Of a DNA stretch of 64,000 bases, positions 24,092 to 32,992 are shown one piece after another. Source of the DNA: Schaedlerella arabinosiphila (lineage in GTDB: Bacteria; Bacillota; Clostridia; Lachnospirales; Lachnospiraceae); the NCBI RefSeq assembly GCF_003885045.1, contig NZ_RHJS01000002.1, positions 5,139,302 through 5,203,301 of the forward strand. Reading direction: 5' to 3'. Made by a program: the position numbers and the translations under genes. The stretch's first letter is position 1; each line of letters opens with the position of its first letter. The notes beneath the pieces were generated by a model. The model was not told the origin of the DNA. It searched no databases and worked only from the letters and a program-made list of their open reading frames with translations.

Positions 24092-25855
24092 ATGAGAAAG
24101 TGGAAAGGGCCTGGGAAAGGCCTGGGTGTCCTGCTTTTGACTGCGGCGCTTGTATGCGGCTCAGTTCAGCCTGTATTTGCGGACGGGGATGGAGCAGACA
24201 GCCCAAGTACAGAAGTACAGGAGAAAAAAGCGGACGGTGAGATAACACCCGGCGGAGACCTTACGGGTGGGACAAACCCAAATGCGGAAGTCGTAGCTGC
24301 GGAAGCAGCAGGAGAAAACAAGGACAAAAAAGATCTGGGTAATGTCCTTTCGGATGGAGAAAATCCAGATGCGGGAACAACAGATCAGAAAAAAACAGAT
24401 GCAGATACTCCGGAGGATGATGCATCAAAAAAAGAAGCAACTGAAGTGAATGCTGCAGGTACAAAAACAAATACTATGGAAGGTACAGAAAAAGCATCTT
24501 CAGAATTGACAAAAGATGTCAAGGACAACGATTCGGAGACGAAGCCTTTAGCAGCGAATAACGCAGATCCAGTTGTAGCGGCAGATTCGGTTACATGGGA
24601 GGGCGGTCTGTTGAAGGTGCCGGTGGATTTAGGTGGTTATACTGCAGACGAGATATTACCGGTACTGCGTTTTGCGCCGGAGAATACGGATACCCAAAGT
24701 ATGTGGCGTTATCCGACTTTAGAAGGAGACTATGTGGTATATTCTCCATTGCGAGATTATGAATCGTGTGATATAGAAACATTTTGGACAAAAAAAGGAA
24801 CCTATGATGTGACAATGGAGTTCCATTTATCCGATAGCTCTGAGGATTTGATCTGTACAGATACATTTACACTAACGATTCCTCTCGACAGTAAGATGTG
24901 GCAGACAGAGGAAAAAGTGGTAAAATTTGACGGAAGTCAGGATCTTACATTTCATTTTACAAATGGAACGAATTATTGTCAATTGGAGTCAATCAATTAT
25001 GTTCAGTTATTTATGTTTAAAGGAAATTTTGAAAATGTTAGCCTAGGGGATGGAGGATATACATATGATATGGCGGCAGGTACTTTGACACTTGACAAAG
25101 ATTTGGCTAGCGCAGCCCTGCGGGAAACTATACGGGATGCTCTGCAGGCAGGATTACCTGAACCGCCTGAAAAAGCATTTGTTAATGTGGATGCAGTAGC
25201 TGTATCGGGAGAAGAAGTAATAAGGTTTAATCGTATAGAGAAGAATGGATATAGATCGTATCCGGCATGGGAACTTGACCTCACCAACTTCGACTGGACA
25301 GCAGAAGAATTAAAAATCGTACCGGAAGCGACAGACTATACATATATGAAAGGCGACCAGGACGGCGCTACGATCAAATGTACCGGCGCACTGGAAGATT
25401 TTGTAAGTGTAGAGGTGGACGGTGTTCTGGTAGATCATAATAATTACACTCTGAAGAGTGGTTCCACGATCCTGACATTTACGGCAAAATATCTGAGTAC
25501 CCTTTCGGTTGGCAAGCATGAGGTTACTATGAATTATACCTACGGCTCAGTAGATACGAATCTGACGGTACGTGCCCGCACAAACCCAGGCGGCAGTTCA
25601 TCGAGCGGCTCAGGATCAAGTTCAACAGGCAAACCGGTGACCCCTGTCAATCCGACTGAGCCTGCGGCTCCCGCGCCGTCCAATCCGGCAGGAGCAACGA
25701 CTGCGGTTTCGGCAAATGGAAGCAATACTTCAGGAAATATAACCAGTGTCCAGACAGGAGACAATACGGCAGTGATGCTTTGGGTACTGGCCGCTGTGTT
25801 TGCGGCGGGAACATGTGGAGTATTGGGATGGAAACGCTATTCAGGTAAACTCTGA
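24092..25855 (+). CDS. Secreted, probably wall-anchored surface protein with CBM_X2-like domain
   Basis: 587 residues. A Sec signal peptide (about residues 1-31, ending QPVFA) is followed by a long acidic, low-complexity stalk, a beta-rich middle region, and near residues 405-495 an X2/Ig-like module (TYMKGDQDGATIKCTG...VDGVLVDHNNYTLKSGST). A Ser/Gly/Pro linker precedes SVQTGDNTAVMLWVL, a hydrophobic segment and a short basic tail. QTGD before the helix is a non-LPXTG sorting-signal type seen in Clostridia. The X2 fold may bind cell-wall or plant glycans, or act only as a spacer. Its promoter shares operator sites with the kinase and the Tad pilus locus, so it is likely produced together with the pilus. 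Confidence 0.7.
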   Translation: MRKWKGPGKGLGVLLLTAALVCGSVQPVFADGDGADSPSTEVQEKKADGEITPGGDLTGGTNPNAEVVAAEAAGENKDKKDLGNVLSDGENPDAGTTDQKKTDADTPEDDASKKEATEVNAAGTKTNTMEGTEKASSELTKDVKDNDSETKPLAANNADPVVAADSVTWEGGLLKVPVDLGGYTADEILPVLRFAPENTDTQSMWRYPTLEGDYVVYSPLRDYESCDIETFWTKKGTYDVTMEFHLSDSSEDLICTDTFTLTIPLDSKMWQTEEKVVKFDGSQDLTFHFTNGTNYCQLESINYVQLFMFKGNFENVSLGDGGYTYDMAAGTLTLDKDLASAALRETIRDALQAGLPEPPEKAFVNVDAVAVSGEEVIRFNRIEKNGYRSYPAWELDLTNFDWTAEELKIVPEATDYTYMKGDQDGATIKCTGALEDFVSVEVDGVLVDHNNYTLKSGSTILTFTAKYLSTLSVGKHEVTMNYTYGSVDTNLTVRARTNPGGSSSSGSGSSSTGKPVTPVNPTEPAAPAPSNPAGATTAVSANGSNTSGNITSVQTGDNTAVMLWVLAAVFAAGTCGVLGWKRYSGKL

Positions 25856-25878
25856 TACGTTTCTTAACGCACAGATGG

Positions 25879-25929
25879 AAAAATATTATGGGGCAGAAAT
25901 AAAAGGTTTCTGTTCCATAATATTTTTTT
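25879..25929 (+). terminator. Intrinsic terminator after the surface-protein gene
   Basis: AAAAATATTATGG pairs with CCATAATATTTTTTT, with an inner CAGAAA/TTTCTG stem. Confidence 0.75.
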
Positions 25930-25949
25930 GCCCGAACATAAAAAAATAA

Positions 25950-25987
25950 TTGTGCCTGATTACGATTTATAGTATAATAATAACGAT
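25950..25987 (+). promoter_or_regulatory. Sigma-A promoter with 21-bp-spaced ACGAT sites (copy B)
   Basis: TTGTGC (25950-25955), 17-bp spacer, TATAAT (25973-25978). ACGAT occurs at 25962 and 25983, again 21 bp apart and in the same phase relative to the -10 as in copy A. It drives the small membrane protein and the kinase. Confidence 0.75.
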
Positions 25988-26017
25988 TATACGAAGCGTA
26001 AGGAGAAGATTCGATTG

Positions 26018-26170
26018 ATGGATTGGCTGACAAATGAAGCTTTATTTTATGGCGGGTTGAGTGTATTGGTATGTTCACTGGTATTAGGAATTGTGTACTA
26101 CGCATTTTCGTATATTAGAAAAGTACGCTTGAATATACAGCTTGATGAGGAATACGGGAAAGAACTTTAA
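26018..26170 (+). CDS. 50-residue single-helix membrane protein upstream of the kinase
   Basis: The product starts MDWLTNEALFYGG, contains one hydrophobic helix (LSVLVCSLVLGIVYYAFSYI), and ends in a basic then acidic tail (RKVRLNIQLDEEYGKEL). AAGGAGA lies upstream; TTG at 26015 is an alternative start. It lies 40 bp after promoter copy B and 12 bp before the kinase start, so it is the first gene of that operon. I do not recognise the family. Location and topology suggest a small partner of the membrane kinase or of the pilus machinery. Confidence 0.6.
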   Translation: MDWLTNEALFYGGLSVLVCSLVLGIVYYAFSYIRKVRLNIQLDEEYGKEL

Positions 26171-26182
26171 CAGGAGACAGAC

Positions 26183-29017
26183 ATGCAGCAAATGATTGCC
26201 TCAACATACGAAATTATTGAAAAACTAGGTTCCGGCGGAGGAGGAACCGTTTATCTGGCAAGGCATCTCCGTCTGAAAAAGAAAGTAGTCCTGAAAGCAG
26301 ATAAGCGGAAACTGAGTGTGGATCAGGAACTGCTGCGCCGGGAGGTAGATATTCTAAAGGATCTGAGCCATCCGCATATTCCAAAAGTATACGATTTCTT
26401 CGTAGAAGGAGAAGAGGTCTATACTGTTATGGATTATATTGAAGGAGAGAGTCTTGATAAAGCTTTAAAAAGGGGAGAAATATTTTCACAGCCCCAGGTG
26501 ATTCGATGGGCCAATCAGCTTCTGGACGCACTCAATTACCTCCACAGCCCAATCCATGGAAATCCGCCGAGAGGATTCGTGCACAGTGATATCAAACCGG
26601 CGAATCTCATGCGGACCATACAAGGCGGCATTTGTCTGATTGATTTTAACATTGCGCTTGCTCTTGGCGAGGAAAATGTGATCGGATGCAGCGCAGGATA
26701 TGCATCCCCGGAACATTACGGACTGGATTTCTCCATTGAGGATGAAGAAGAGGACGAAACAGATATTACGGTTACATTACCAATAGGGGGCAGATATTGT
26801 TCAGACACTTCCGGAAAGCGAATCAAAACTCCGGATGTCCGTTCGGATATATACAGTACAGGAGCGACTCTGTACCACCTGCTGAACGGCAGCCGTCCAT
26901 CAAGAAACGCGAAAGAGGTAGTGCGGCTTTCCAATAAAAAATTCAGTCCCCAGGTAGTAAGAATCATTTCCAAAGCAATGAACCCTAACCCGGATCGAAG
27001 GTATCAGACCGCCGAAGAGATGAGAAAGGATTTTCTGGATCTGCGGAAAAATGATTCCAGGATGCGCCGGTGGAAAAGGCAGCGTCTGTTTGCATCCATA
27101 TTATTCTCGTTCTTTTTCGTAACAGGCGGGGCTGCCGCTTTCATCGGACTGAAAAGAATGCAAAGGATGGAGATCTGGCTGAATCATACGGAAGCATCAC
27201 AAAAAGTATTAGATCAGGGAGATGCAGAGTCAGCAGTAAAAAGCACTCTTGAAATATTATCAAAATCAACAGGTCAGATGATACCGGAGCATGTGCCGGG
27301 AGTACAGAACGTACTGACGGAGGCGCTTGGAGTATACGACCTTTCTGACGGATACAAGCGATATAAAACTGTGGATCTGCCGTCACCTCCCCTGTATCTG
27401 TCGATTGCGCCGGATGGAAGAAACGGATCGGCCCTGTGCGGGCAGTCTGTACTCATATTTGATACGGCCAGCGGAGAGATCACGGCAGAATTACCAGCCG
27501 AAGCAACGGCCCTGTCAGAGATAAAATATCTGGATAACAAAGTAATTTTATATGCGGGAAAAGGCGGCATCAAAGCATACGATACAGATGCAGGCCGGGA
27601 ATTATGGACAGGAGCGCCCGCGGTATCCATCTGCGTTTCCGGAGACGGCAGATATGCGGCAGGAATCTATGATGGGGATTCATTTGCAACGATTTATGAT
27701 ACCGGGACAGGGGAAGTGAAAGGCAAGGCTGATTTTGGCGGCAGGCAGCAGGACATTGCAATCAGAAACAATCTGTTTGCCCTAAACCACGACGGCTCCT
27801 GGCTGGGCGCAAGCTTCGATGACGGTTCTGTCCATATGTATGATCTGGAAAATCCGGACAATGAGATCATTGTTTTTGACAAAGGCTCTGAGTACACACA
27901 TTTTGAAGGTGGGTTTTACAAGAAATATTTTGCTTTTTCGGCATCCAATGAAGAGAAATCAACATTCGCCGTGATCGATCTGGAAAATAAAGAAGAAAAA
28001 GGCGGTTTTCAGTCAGAATCAGCTTTCCGGGTACAGACGGATGAAAGTGGAATCTATGTACAGTCGGATCATATTCTGGTGAGGATAGATCCGAATACAG
28101 GGGAGCAGACGCCGCTGGTTACGATGACAGAAAAGATACTCTGCTTTGCCCGATGTAAAAACCGGACTGTCGCAGCTTCTGAAAATGGGATTTATTTTTT
28201 TGATGAAACCGGACAGATGATATCTTCCTGGGGAGAAGAATACAGAAGCGATTTTGCCGGTATTACAGATGGGACGGCTGTTACAGGATGTATGGATAAG
28301 CCTGTGATCCGGATTATGCAGTATGAAGAAAATCAGGATACGGAAATGTTCGTATACAACCCTGATTATGAACATGACGAAGCAAGGATCAGTGCCGATG
28401 AAAAGACGCTGATGCTCTTTTCATATGACCGATTCCGCATCTGCGGCAGAGACGGCACTTTGATCCGGGACGTAGACCTGCCGGATTCGGCCCATGTATC
28501 AGATCAGCAGTTTATCAGGGATGGGGAAGACTCATTTCTGGAAGTAATCTATGATAATGGAAAGAAATCTGTTTACTCGGCAAGAGATGGAGAGCTGATT
28601 TCGGGAGAAAGCGATGGAAAATCTGCCGGGAACTTTTGGGAAAAATTAGACGAGGAGTTTTTAATCAATGATTTTCGGATCGAATCACCGCTTCATGGAA
28701 CGCCAATTGTATATGACGCGGAAACAGGGGAAGAGATTGCCAGGCTGAAGGAAGATGCATATCTGACCTATGTAACAAAATCCGGAGATTATCTTGCTGC
28801 CCAGTTTATAACGGCAGACGGGAAATGCTCAGGTCAGCTTCTGGATGAAACCTGTGAGGTGCTGGCAGAGCTTCCATATCTATGCGATGTGATCGGAGAT
28901 TACCTGGTTTTTGACTACCCGTCAGGTACAATCCGGAAATCAAAGATCTACAGTTTGGATGAACTGATGGAAATGGCTGCCATGACCCGTACAAACGCAT
29001 CATGGCAGGCAGAGTGA
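26183..29017 (+). CDS. Membrane Ser/Thr protein kinase with extracytoplasmic beta-propeller
   Basis: 944 residues. The Hanks-type kinase domain spans about 7-280: glycine loop LGSGGGGTV (15-23), Lys38, catalytic HSDIKPAN (134-141), and DFN in place of DFG (154-156). One membrane helix (about 302-325) follows. The remaining roughly 600 residues carry repeated blades with WD/PQQ-like text (YDTDAGRELWTG, YDTGTGEVKG, YDAETGEEIARL), so a beta-propeller should sit outside the cell as sensor. HRD is HSD here and DFG is DFN, both tolerated in active bacterial kinases. The gene shares its promoter type with the Tad pilus operon, which encodes FHA and PP2C proteins. These are the expected reader and eraser of its phosphorylations. 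Confidence 0.88.
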   Translation: MQQMIASTYEIIEKLGSGGGGTVYLARHLRLKKKVVLKADKRKLSVDQELLRREVDILKDLSHPHIPKVYDFFVEGEEVYTVMDYIEGESLDKALKRGEIFSQPQVIRWANQLLDALNYLHSPIHGNPPRGFVHSDIKPANLMRTIQGGICLIDFNIALALGEENVIGCSAGYASPEHYGLDFSIEDEEEDETDITVTLPIGGRYCSDTSGKRIKTPDVRSDIYSTGATLYHLLNGSRPSRNAKEVVRLSNKKFSPQVVRIISKAMNPNPDRRYQTAEEMRKDFLDLRKNDSRMRRWKRQRLFASILFSFFFVTGGAAAFIGLKRMQRMEIWLNHTEASQKVLDQGDAESAVKSTLEILSKSTGQMIPEHVPGVQNVLTEALGVYDLSDGYKRYKTVDLPSPPLYLSIAPDGRNGSALCGQSVLIFDTASGEITAELPAEATALSEIKYLDNKVILYAGKGGIKAYDTDAGRELWTGAPAVSICVSGDGRYAAGIYDGDSFATIYDTGTGEVKGKADFGGRQQDIAIRNNLFALNHDGSWLGASFDDGSVHMYDLENPDNEIIVFDKGSEYTHFEGGFYKKYFAFSASNEEKSTFAVIDLENKEEKGGFQSESAFRVQTDESGIYVQSDHILVRIDPNTGEQTPLVTMTEKILCFARCKNRTVAASENGIYFFDETGQMISSWGEEYRSDFAGITDGTAVTGCMDKPVIRIMQYEENQDTEMFVYNPDYEHDEARISADEKTLMLFSYDRFRICGRDGTLIRDVDLPDSAHVSDQQFIRDGEDSFLEVIYDNGKKSVYSARDGELISGESDGKSAGNFWEKLDEEFLINDFRIESPLHGTPIVYDAETGEEIARLKEDAYLTYVTKSGDYLAAQFITADGKCSGQLLDETCEVLAELPYLCDVIGDYLVFDYPSGTIRKSKIYSLDELMEMAAMTRTNASWQAE

Positions 29018-29029
29018 CAGCCACATCAC

Positions 29030-29335
29030 TTAAAGAAGCTTCAGAAACTGAATCAGTGCTTCGTACTGCTGAGAATCCAACTTTGCGGCATAGTGGAGCA
29101 ATTGGACCTGCTGGTCATTAAGAAGGGTGGCATTATCATTGTCTTCCAGGAAAAATTGAGACAACGTAATTCCAAAGGCATCGCAGATCTTGCTGAGAGA
29201 AGGGATCGTAGGAAGCATATTTTTACGATACCAGGAAGAAATCGTAGACTGCGTGAGCCCTGATTTTTCGGCCAGTTGATATTCAGACCAATTGCGTTCC
29301 AGACGGTATTGAACGATCTTGCCTAATATATCCAT
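29030..29335 (-). CDS. XRE-family HTH regulator beside the Tad locus
   Basis: 101 residues. A Cro/C1 HTH (GKIVQYRLERNWSEYQLAEKSGLTQSTISSWYRKNMLPTIPSLSKICDAFGI) is followed by a short helical tail. AGGAGGTG precedes the start. It is transcribed away from the Tad operon and lies between the kinase and pilus genes. It is therefore the only local candidate for the protein binding the shared ACGAT sites. This is inference: its own upstream region does not show the 21-bp pair. Confidence 0.85.
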   Translation of the reverse strand: MDILGKIVQYRLERNWSEYQLAEKSGLTQSTISSWYRKNMLPTIPSLSKICDAFGITLSQFFLEDNDNATLLNDQQVQLLHYAAKLDSQQYEALIQFLKLL

Positions 29336-29580
29336 AGCAGGGTTTCACCTCCTGAATAAATATTAGTCACAGTTCACACTCTGCCATTTTCTATATGTTT
29401 TTACGGATGTTAATACAGTGTTTTTAATATTTATATCTTCTGCAAAAAAGCCTGTATCATTTGCCTGCGGTTTCGAAATGAAACCGGCAGACCGAGCGCC
29501 CATTAGTATTATCAGTGTGACCTGCAACAACCCGCGTTACAGAATTACAGGTATACTTGCTAATTATAAGTGAATTAGTA

Positions 29581-29618
29581 TTGCAATTTACTACGCTAAA
29601 ACATATAATAAAAACGAT
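29581..29618 (+). promoter_or_regulatory. Sigma-A promoter with 21-bp-spaced ACGAT-type sites (copy C)
   Basis: TTGCAA (29581-29586), 17-bp spacer, TATAAT (29604-29609). ACGCT at 29593 and ACGAT at 29614 are 21 bp apart, with the same phase as copies A and B. It drives the Tad pilus operon. Confidence 0.7.
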
Positions 29619-29662
29619 AAAACATAGTGTTAAAGCATATGTTCTTCAGAGAGGAAACTACA

Positions 29663-30727
29663 ATGAAAATAAAAGTGGCCGTATTGGATCATGATATAGA
29701 GTTTATGGACAGGCTGGCAAAAATATTCCAGCAAAAATATGCGGACAGAATCAGCCTTTCTCTGTTTTCAAATGAAGATACATTGTATGAAGGGCTGAAA
29801 ACCTTTCATGCCGATATCGTGCTGTTTGATGAATTTATCCAAATAAAAGAAGCGTGCATACCGGATGGAGTGACCGCCGGATATTTCAGTGCGATACCAG
29901 ATGTGGATGAAATCGGGGGAATGCCAGCTATATGCAGATATCAGAAGGCAGAGATGATTTATAAAATGATCCTCGGTTTGTATGCGGAGAACCTTTCGGA
30001 TGTAAAGCTGAAGAAAAGTAAAACAGAGGTTCAGACCGTATTGTTTACCTCGGTTCAGGGAGGGGCAGGAACATCGGCAGCCGCAGCCGCGTATGCGCTG
30101 AGTCAGGCTGAGAAGAAAAAGAAGCTGTTTTATTTATGCCTGCAGAAATTCGGGAATCCGGAGCTTTATTTTCATGGGGAAGGAAAGCTGAGTTTTTCGG
30201 ATGTTATATATTCCCTGAAGAGCAGAAAGGGCAATCTCCTGATCAAGCTGGAAAGTGCGGCGCAGACTGACCCGTCGGGGGTAGATTTTTTCAGTTCCTG
30301 TAAAAATGCCTATGACATGTTCGAATTGTCCGATGATGAGGTGCGGATGCTTATTCAGGGACTTATGCAGTCTGCAAAATATGAGGAGATAGTCATAGAC
30401 CTGTCTGGTGAAATGACGGAACGGATGGTTATGTTGATGCAGGATTATGCGGACCGGATCATATATGTATCAGATGGGAGTACTGCAGGAAATCAGAAAT
30501 TTGAGAGTTTCTGTGAAACAGCGGGTGTGATGGAGCAGAGACAGGAATGTGAGATATTGAGTAAAACCTGTCTTCTGTACAGCCGTTTCAGCTCGAAAAG
30601 CAGCGTACGGCTTGAAAAAACGGCGGTTCCTGTTTTGGGAGGAATCCATCGGTTCGAAGGAATCGACGGGAGGAAGCTGGCGGAAAAAATCTCGGATGCG
30701 CTTCGGACAGTTTCAATACCTCTATAA
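29663..30727 (+). CDS. tadZ: TadZ/CpaE-like pilus assembly protein
   Basis: 354 residues from ATG 29663 (GAGAGGAAA upstream). The N-terminal third looks like a degenerate response-regulator receiver (VAVLDHDIEFMDRLAKIFQQ). The C-terminal two thirds is a ParA/MinD-like fold, with GGAGTSAAA where MinD has GGxGKT. The invariant Lys is replaced, so ATP binding may be weak or absent, as reported for some TadZ proteins. TadZ places the Tad apparatus in the cell. It is the first gene of the pilus operon. Confidence 0.8.
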   Translation: MKIKVAVLDHDIEFMDRLAKIFQQKYADRISLSLFSNEDTLYEGLKTFHADIVLFDEFIQIKEACIPDGVTAGYFSAIPDVDEIGGMPAICRYQKAEMIYKMILGLYAENLSDVKLKKSKTEVQTVLFTSVQGGAGTSAAAAAYALSQAEKKKKLFYLCLQKFGNPELYFHGEGKLSFSDVIYSLKSRKGNLLIKLESAAQTDPSGVDFFSSCKNAYDMFELSDDEVRMLIQGLMQSAKYEEIVIDLSGEMTERMVMLMQDYADRIIYVSDGSTAGNQKFESFCETAGVMEQRQECEILSKTCLLYSRFSSKSSVRLEKTAVPVLGGIHRFEGIDGRKLAEKISDALRTVSIPL

Positions 30728-30762
30728 ATGGATTTTTTTACCGGATATACACGGAGGAAATG

Positions 30763-32001
30763 ATGAAGGAAGAAAAAAAGTCTCAGATTGTAAAAAATCT
30801 CAGAACCAGAATTTTCGAAAAATACAATTTGAACCAGATTGATAATGACGCGCTGGAAGATGCGATTAAACAGCTTGTAGTCGAAGAGGTGAAAGATGAG
30901 TATATTACGATTGAAGAACGGATAGATATTACGGAGCGTATCTTTGACTCAATCCGCGGTCTGGGGCTTTTGGATTCCATTATAAAGGATGATGAAATTA
31001 CGGAGGTTATGATCAACGGACCGGACGATATTTTTGTAGAGAAGTCGGGTGCGCTGTATAAACTGGATCAGGTATTTGATGATGAAAAGCAGCTGGAGGA
31101 TATTGTGCAGAAGATCGTGGGACAGGCAGGAAGGGAAGTAAACCAGGCAAATCCCATTGTTGACACAAGACTGCCGGACGGTTCCCGTGTCAATGTGGTT
31201 TTGCCTCCGATTTCCCTGAATGGGGCGACGGTTACCATCCGAAAGTTTTCCAAGACTCCAATGACGATTCGGCAGCTTCTAAAATATGGTTCGATTACCC
31301 AGGAAGTCGCGCATGTTCTGGAGCTTCTTGTAAAAGCAAAGTATAACATTTTCATCTCCGGCGGAACGGGCTCCGGAAAGACTACATTTTTAAATGCAGT
31401 GTCCCACTTCATACCCCATGATGAGCGTGTCATTACGATTGAAGATTCGGCGGAACTCCAGATAGAAGGGATTGACAATCTGGTGAGGATGGAAACGAGA
31501 AACGCCAATGCATCGGGAAGCGGCGCAATTGCCATCCGCGACCTGATTAAGGCTTCACTGCGAATGCGTCCGGAGAGGATCATCGTGGGGGAGGTGCGCG
31601 GCGAGGAGGCGTTGGACATGCTCCAGGCCATGAACACGGGGCATGACGGATCTTTAAGCACCGGTCATGCCAACAGTACCAGAGATATGCTGAGCCGATT
31701 GGAGACAATGGTACTCCAGGGGTCCGAGGGACTGCCGCTGGAAGCAGTCAGGCAGCAGATCGCGTCTGCGGTGGATGTGGTTATCCATTTGTCCCGTCTT
31801 CGGGATAAGACAAGAAGAACTATGGAAATCAGCGAGATCACCGGATATGAGAAGGGCAGAATCCAGGTCAATCCCATTTACCGGTTTGTAGAAGATGAGG
31901 ATTCCACCCTGGAAAAGGTCTCCGGTAGACTGATGCGGACGGAAAACCCGTTTCAAAATGATTATAAATTGAGATTATCTGGGATAAACGAGGTTATATG
32001 A
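30763..32001 (+). CDS. tadA: TadA/CpaF secretion ATPase
   Basis: 412 residues from the second of two adjacent ATGs, 5 bases after GGAGG. The Walker A GGTGSGKT is near residues 200-207. ITIEDSAELQ (Asp box), RPERIIVGEVRGEEALDML (Walker B region) and STGHANS (His box) are the marks of GSPE/CpaF ATPases. It powers assembly, and possibly retraction, of the Flp pilus. Its stop overlaps the TadB start. Confidence 0.95.
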   Translation: MKEEKKSQIVKNLRTRIFEKYNLNQIDNDALEDAIKQLVVEEVKDEYITIEERIDITERIFDSIRGLGLLDSIIKDDEITEVMINGPDDIFVEKSGALYKLDQVFDDEKQLEDIVQKIVGQAGREVNQANPIVDTRLPDGSRVNVVLPPISLNGATVTIRKFSKTPMTIRQLLKYGSITQEVAHVLELLVKAKYNIFISGGTGSGKTTFLNAVSHFIPHDERVITIEDSAELQIEGIDNLVRMETRNANASGSGAIAIRDLIKASLRMRPERIIVGEVRGEEALDMLQAMNTGHDGSLSTGHANSTRDMLSRLETMVLQGSEGLPLEAVRQQIASAVDVVIHLSRLRDKTRRTMEISEITGYEKGRIQVNPIYRFVEDEDSTLEKVSGRLMRTENPFQNDYKLRLSGINEVI

Positions 32002-32894
32002 GTATGGCCCTATGGAAGAAAAAACAAACGGAAAAGACGAAGCAGGCAGAAAAGAAAAAACAGGCAAAGGAAATAAAACAGACTGAAAAAAAGAAAAAGA
32101 AGAATAAGAAAAAGCCGGCAGAAGAATATGTGGAGCAGCATGGGCTGATGGGCAGCGGGAAAGACTATCATGTATATCACATGAAAAAAACAGACTTTTT
32201 GATTGCCTGGATTCTGGGATTCACAGCGGCGCTTATTGTACTGCTTGCATTTTTTGACAATGTAGTTTTAGCCCTGGCAGGAGGGGTGGTTTGTGCGAAG
32301 CTCATGCCGAACTATTATTGCGGATTTCGTAAAAAAAGACAGCTCAATGAGCTGCGAACGCAGTTTAAGGATCTGATGGAGTCGCTGACTTCCTCCTATT
32401 CCGCGGGACAGAACACGGTAGAAGCATTTAAGGATGCAATCAGCGACATGACGTCCATCTATGGGGAGGATGCGGATATAGTCCGGGAGGTGCAGATGAT
32501 TTGTACCGGTCTGGAAAATAATATAAATATAGAAGAGCTTCTATTGGACTTTGCGAAGCGCAGCAGTCTGGACGATGTGATGAGCTTTGCGAATGTATTT
32601 GAAATCTGCAACCGCCAGGGAAGCGACCTGAAGCGGATCGTATCAGACACCCGGGAGATCATCAATGATAAGATCGAGGTGGAGATGGAGATTGAGACTA
32701 TGATCGCGGGCTCGAAAAACGAACTGAATATTATGATGGTCATGCCGGTGATCGTGGTGGTCATGCTCCGGGGAATGGGTTCCGGTATGGCCGGTTCCAA
32801 TACCGCTGCGTCAGTCATTGTGAAGATCATCTGCATGGGAATTTTCGGGCTGGCATATGTGATAGGGCGGAAGATCATTGATATTAAGATTTGA
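31998..32894 (+). CDS. tadB: TadB pilus platform protein
   Basis: 298 residues. A very Lys-rich cytoplasmic start (KKKQTEKTKQAEKKKQ) is followed by membrane helices and a T2SSF domain (LMESLTSSYSAGQNTVEAFKDAI, FANVFEICNRQGSDLKRIVSDT). A final pair of helices ends the protein. It forms the inner-membrane platform with TadC. It overlaps the ATPase gene by ATGA. Confidence 0.88.
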   Translation: MSMALWKKKQTEKTKQAEKKKQAKEIKQTEKKKKKNKKKPAEEYVEQHGLMGSGKDYHVYHMKKTDFLIAWILGFTAALIVLLAFFDNVVLALAGGVVCAKLMPNYYCGFRKKRQLNELRTQFKDLMESLTSSYSAGQNTVEAFKDAISDMTSIYGEDADIVREVQMICTGLENNINIEELLLDFAKRSSLDDVMSFANVFEICNRQGSDLKRIVSDTREIINDKIEVEMEIETMIAGSKNELNIMMVMPVIVVVMLRGMGSGMAGSNTAASVIVKIICMGIFGLAYVIGRKIIDIKI

Positions 32895-32992
32895 ATCGCC
32901 GAAGATCCCCATCGCAGGAATGAAAGATAATCAAAAAGATTTGTCGATAAGGTTTTTAATCAGGAAGATATGAGAGGAAGAGGCTGCGGAAA

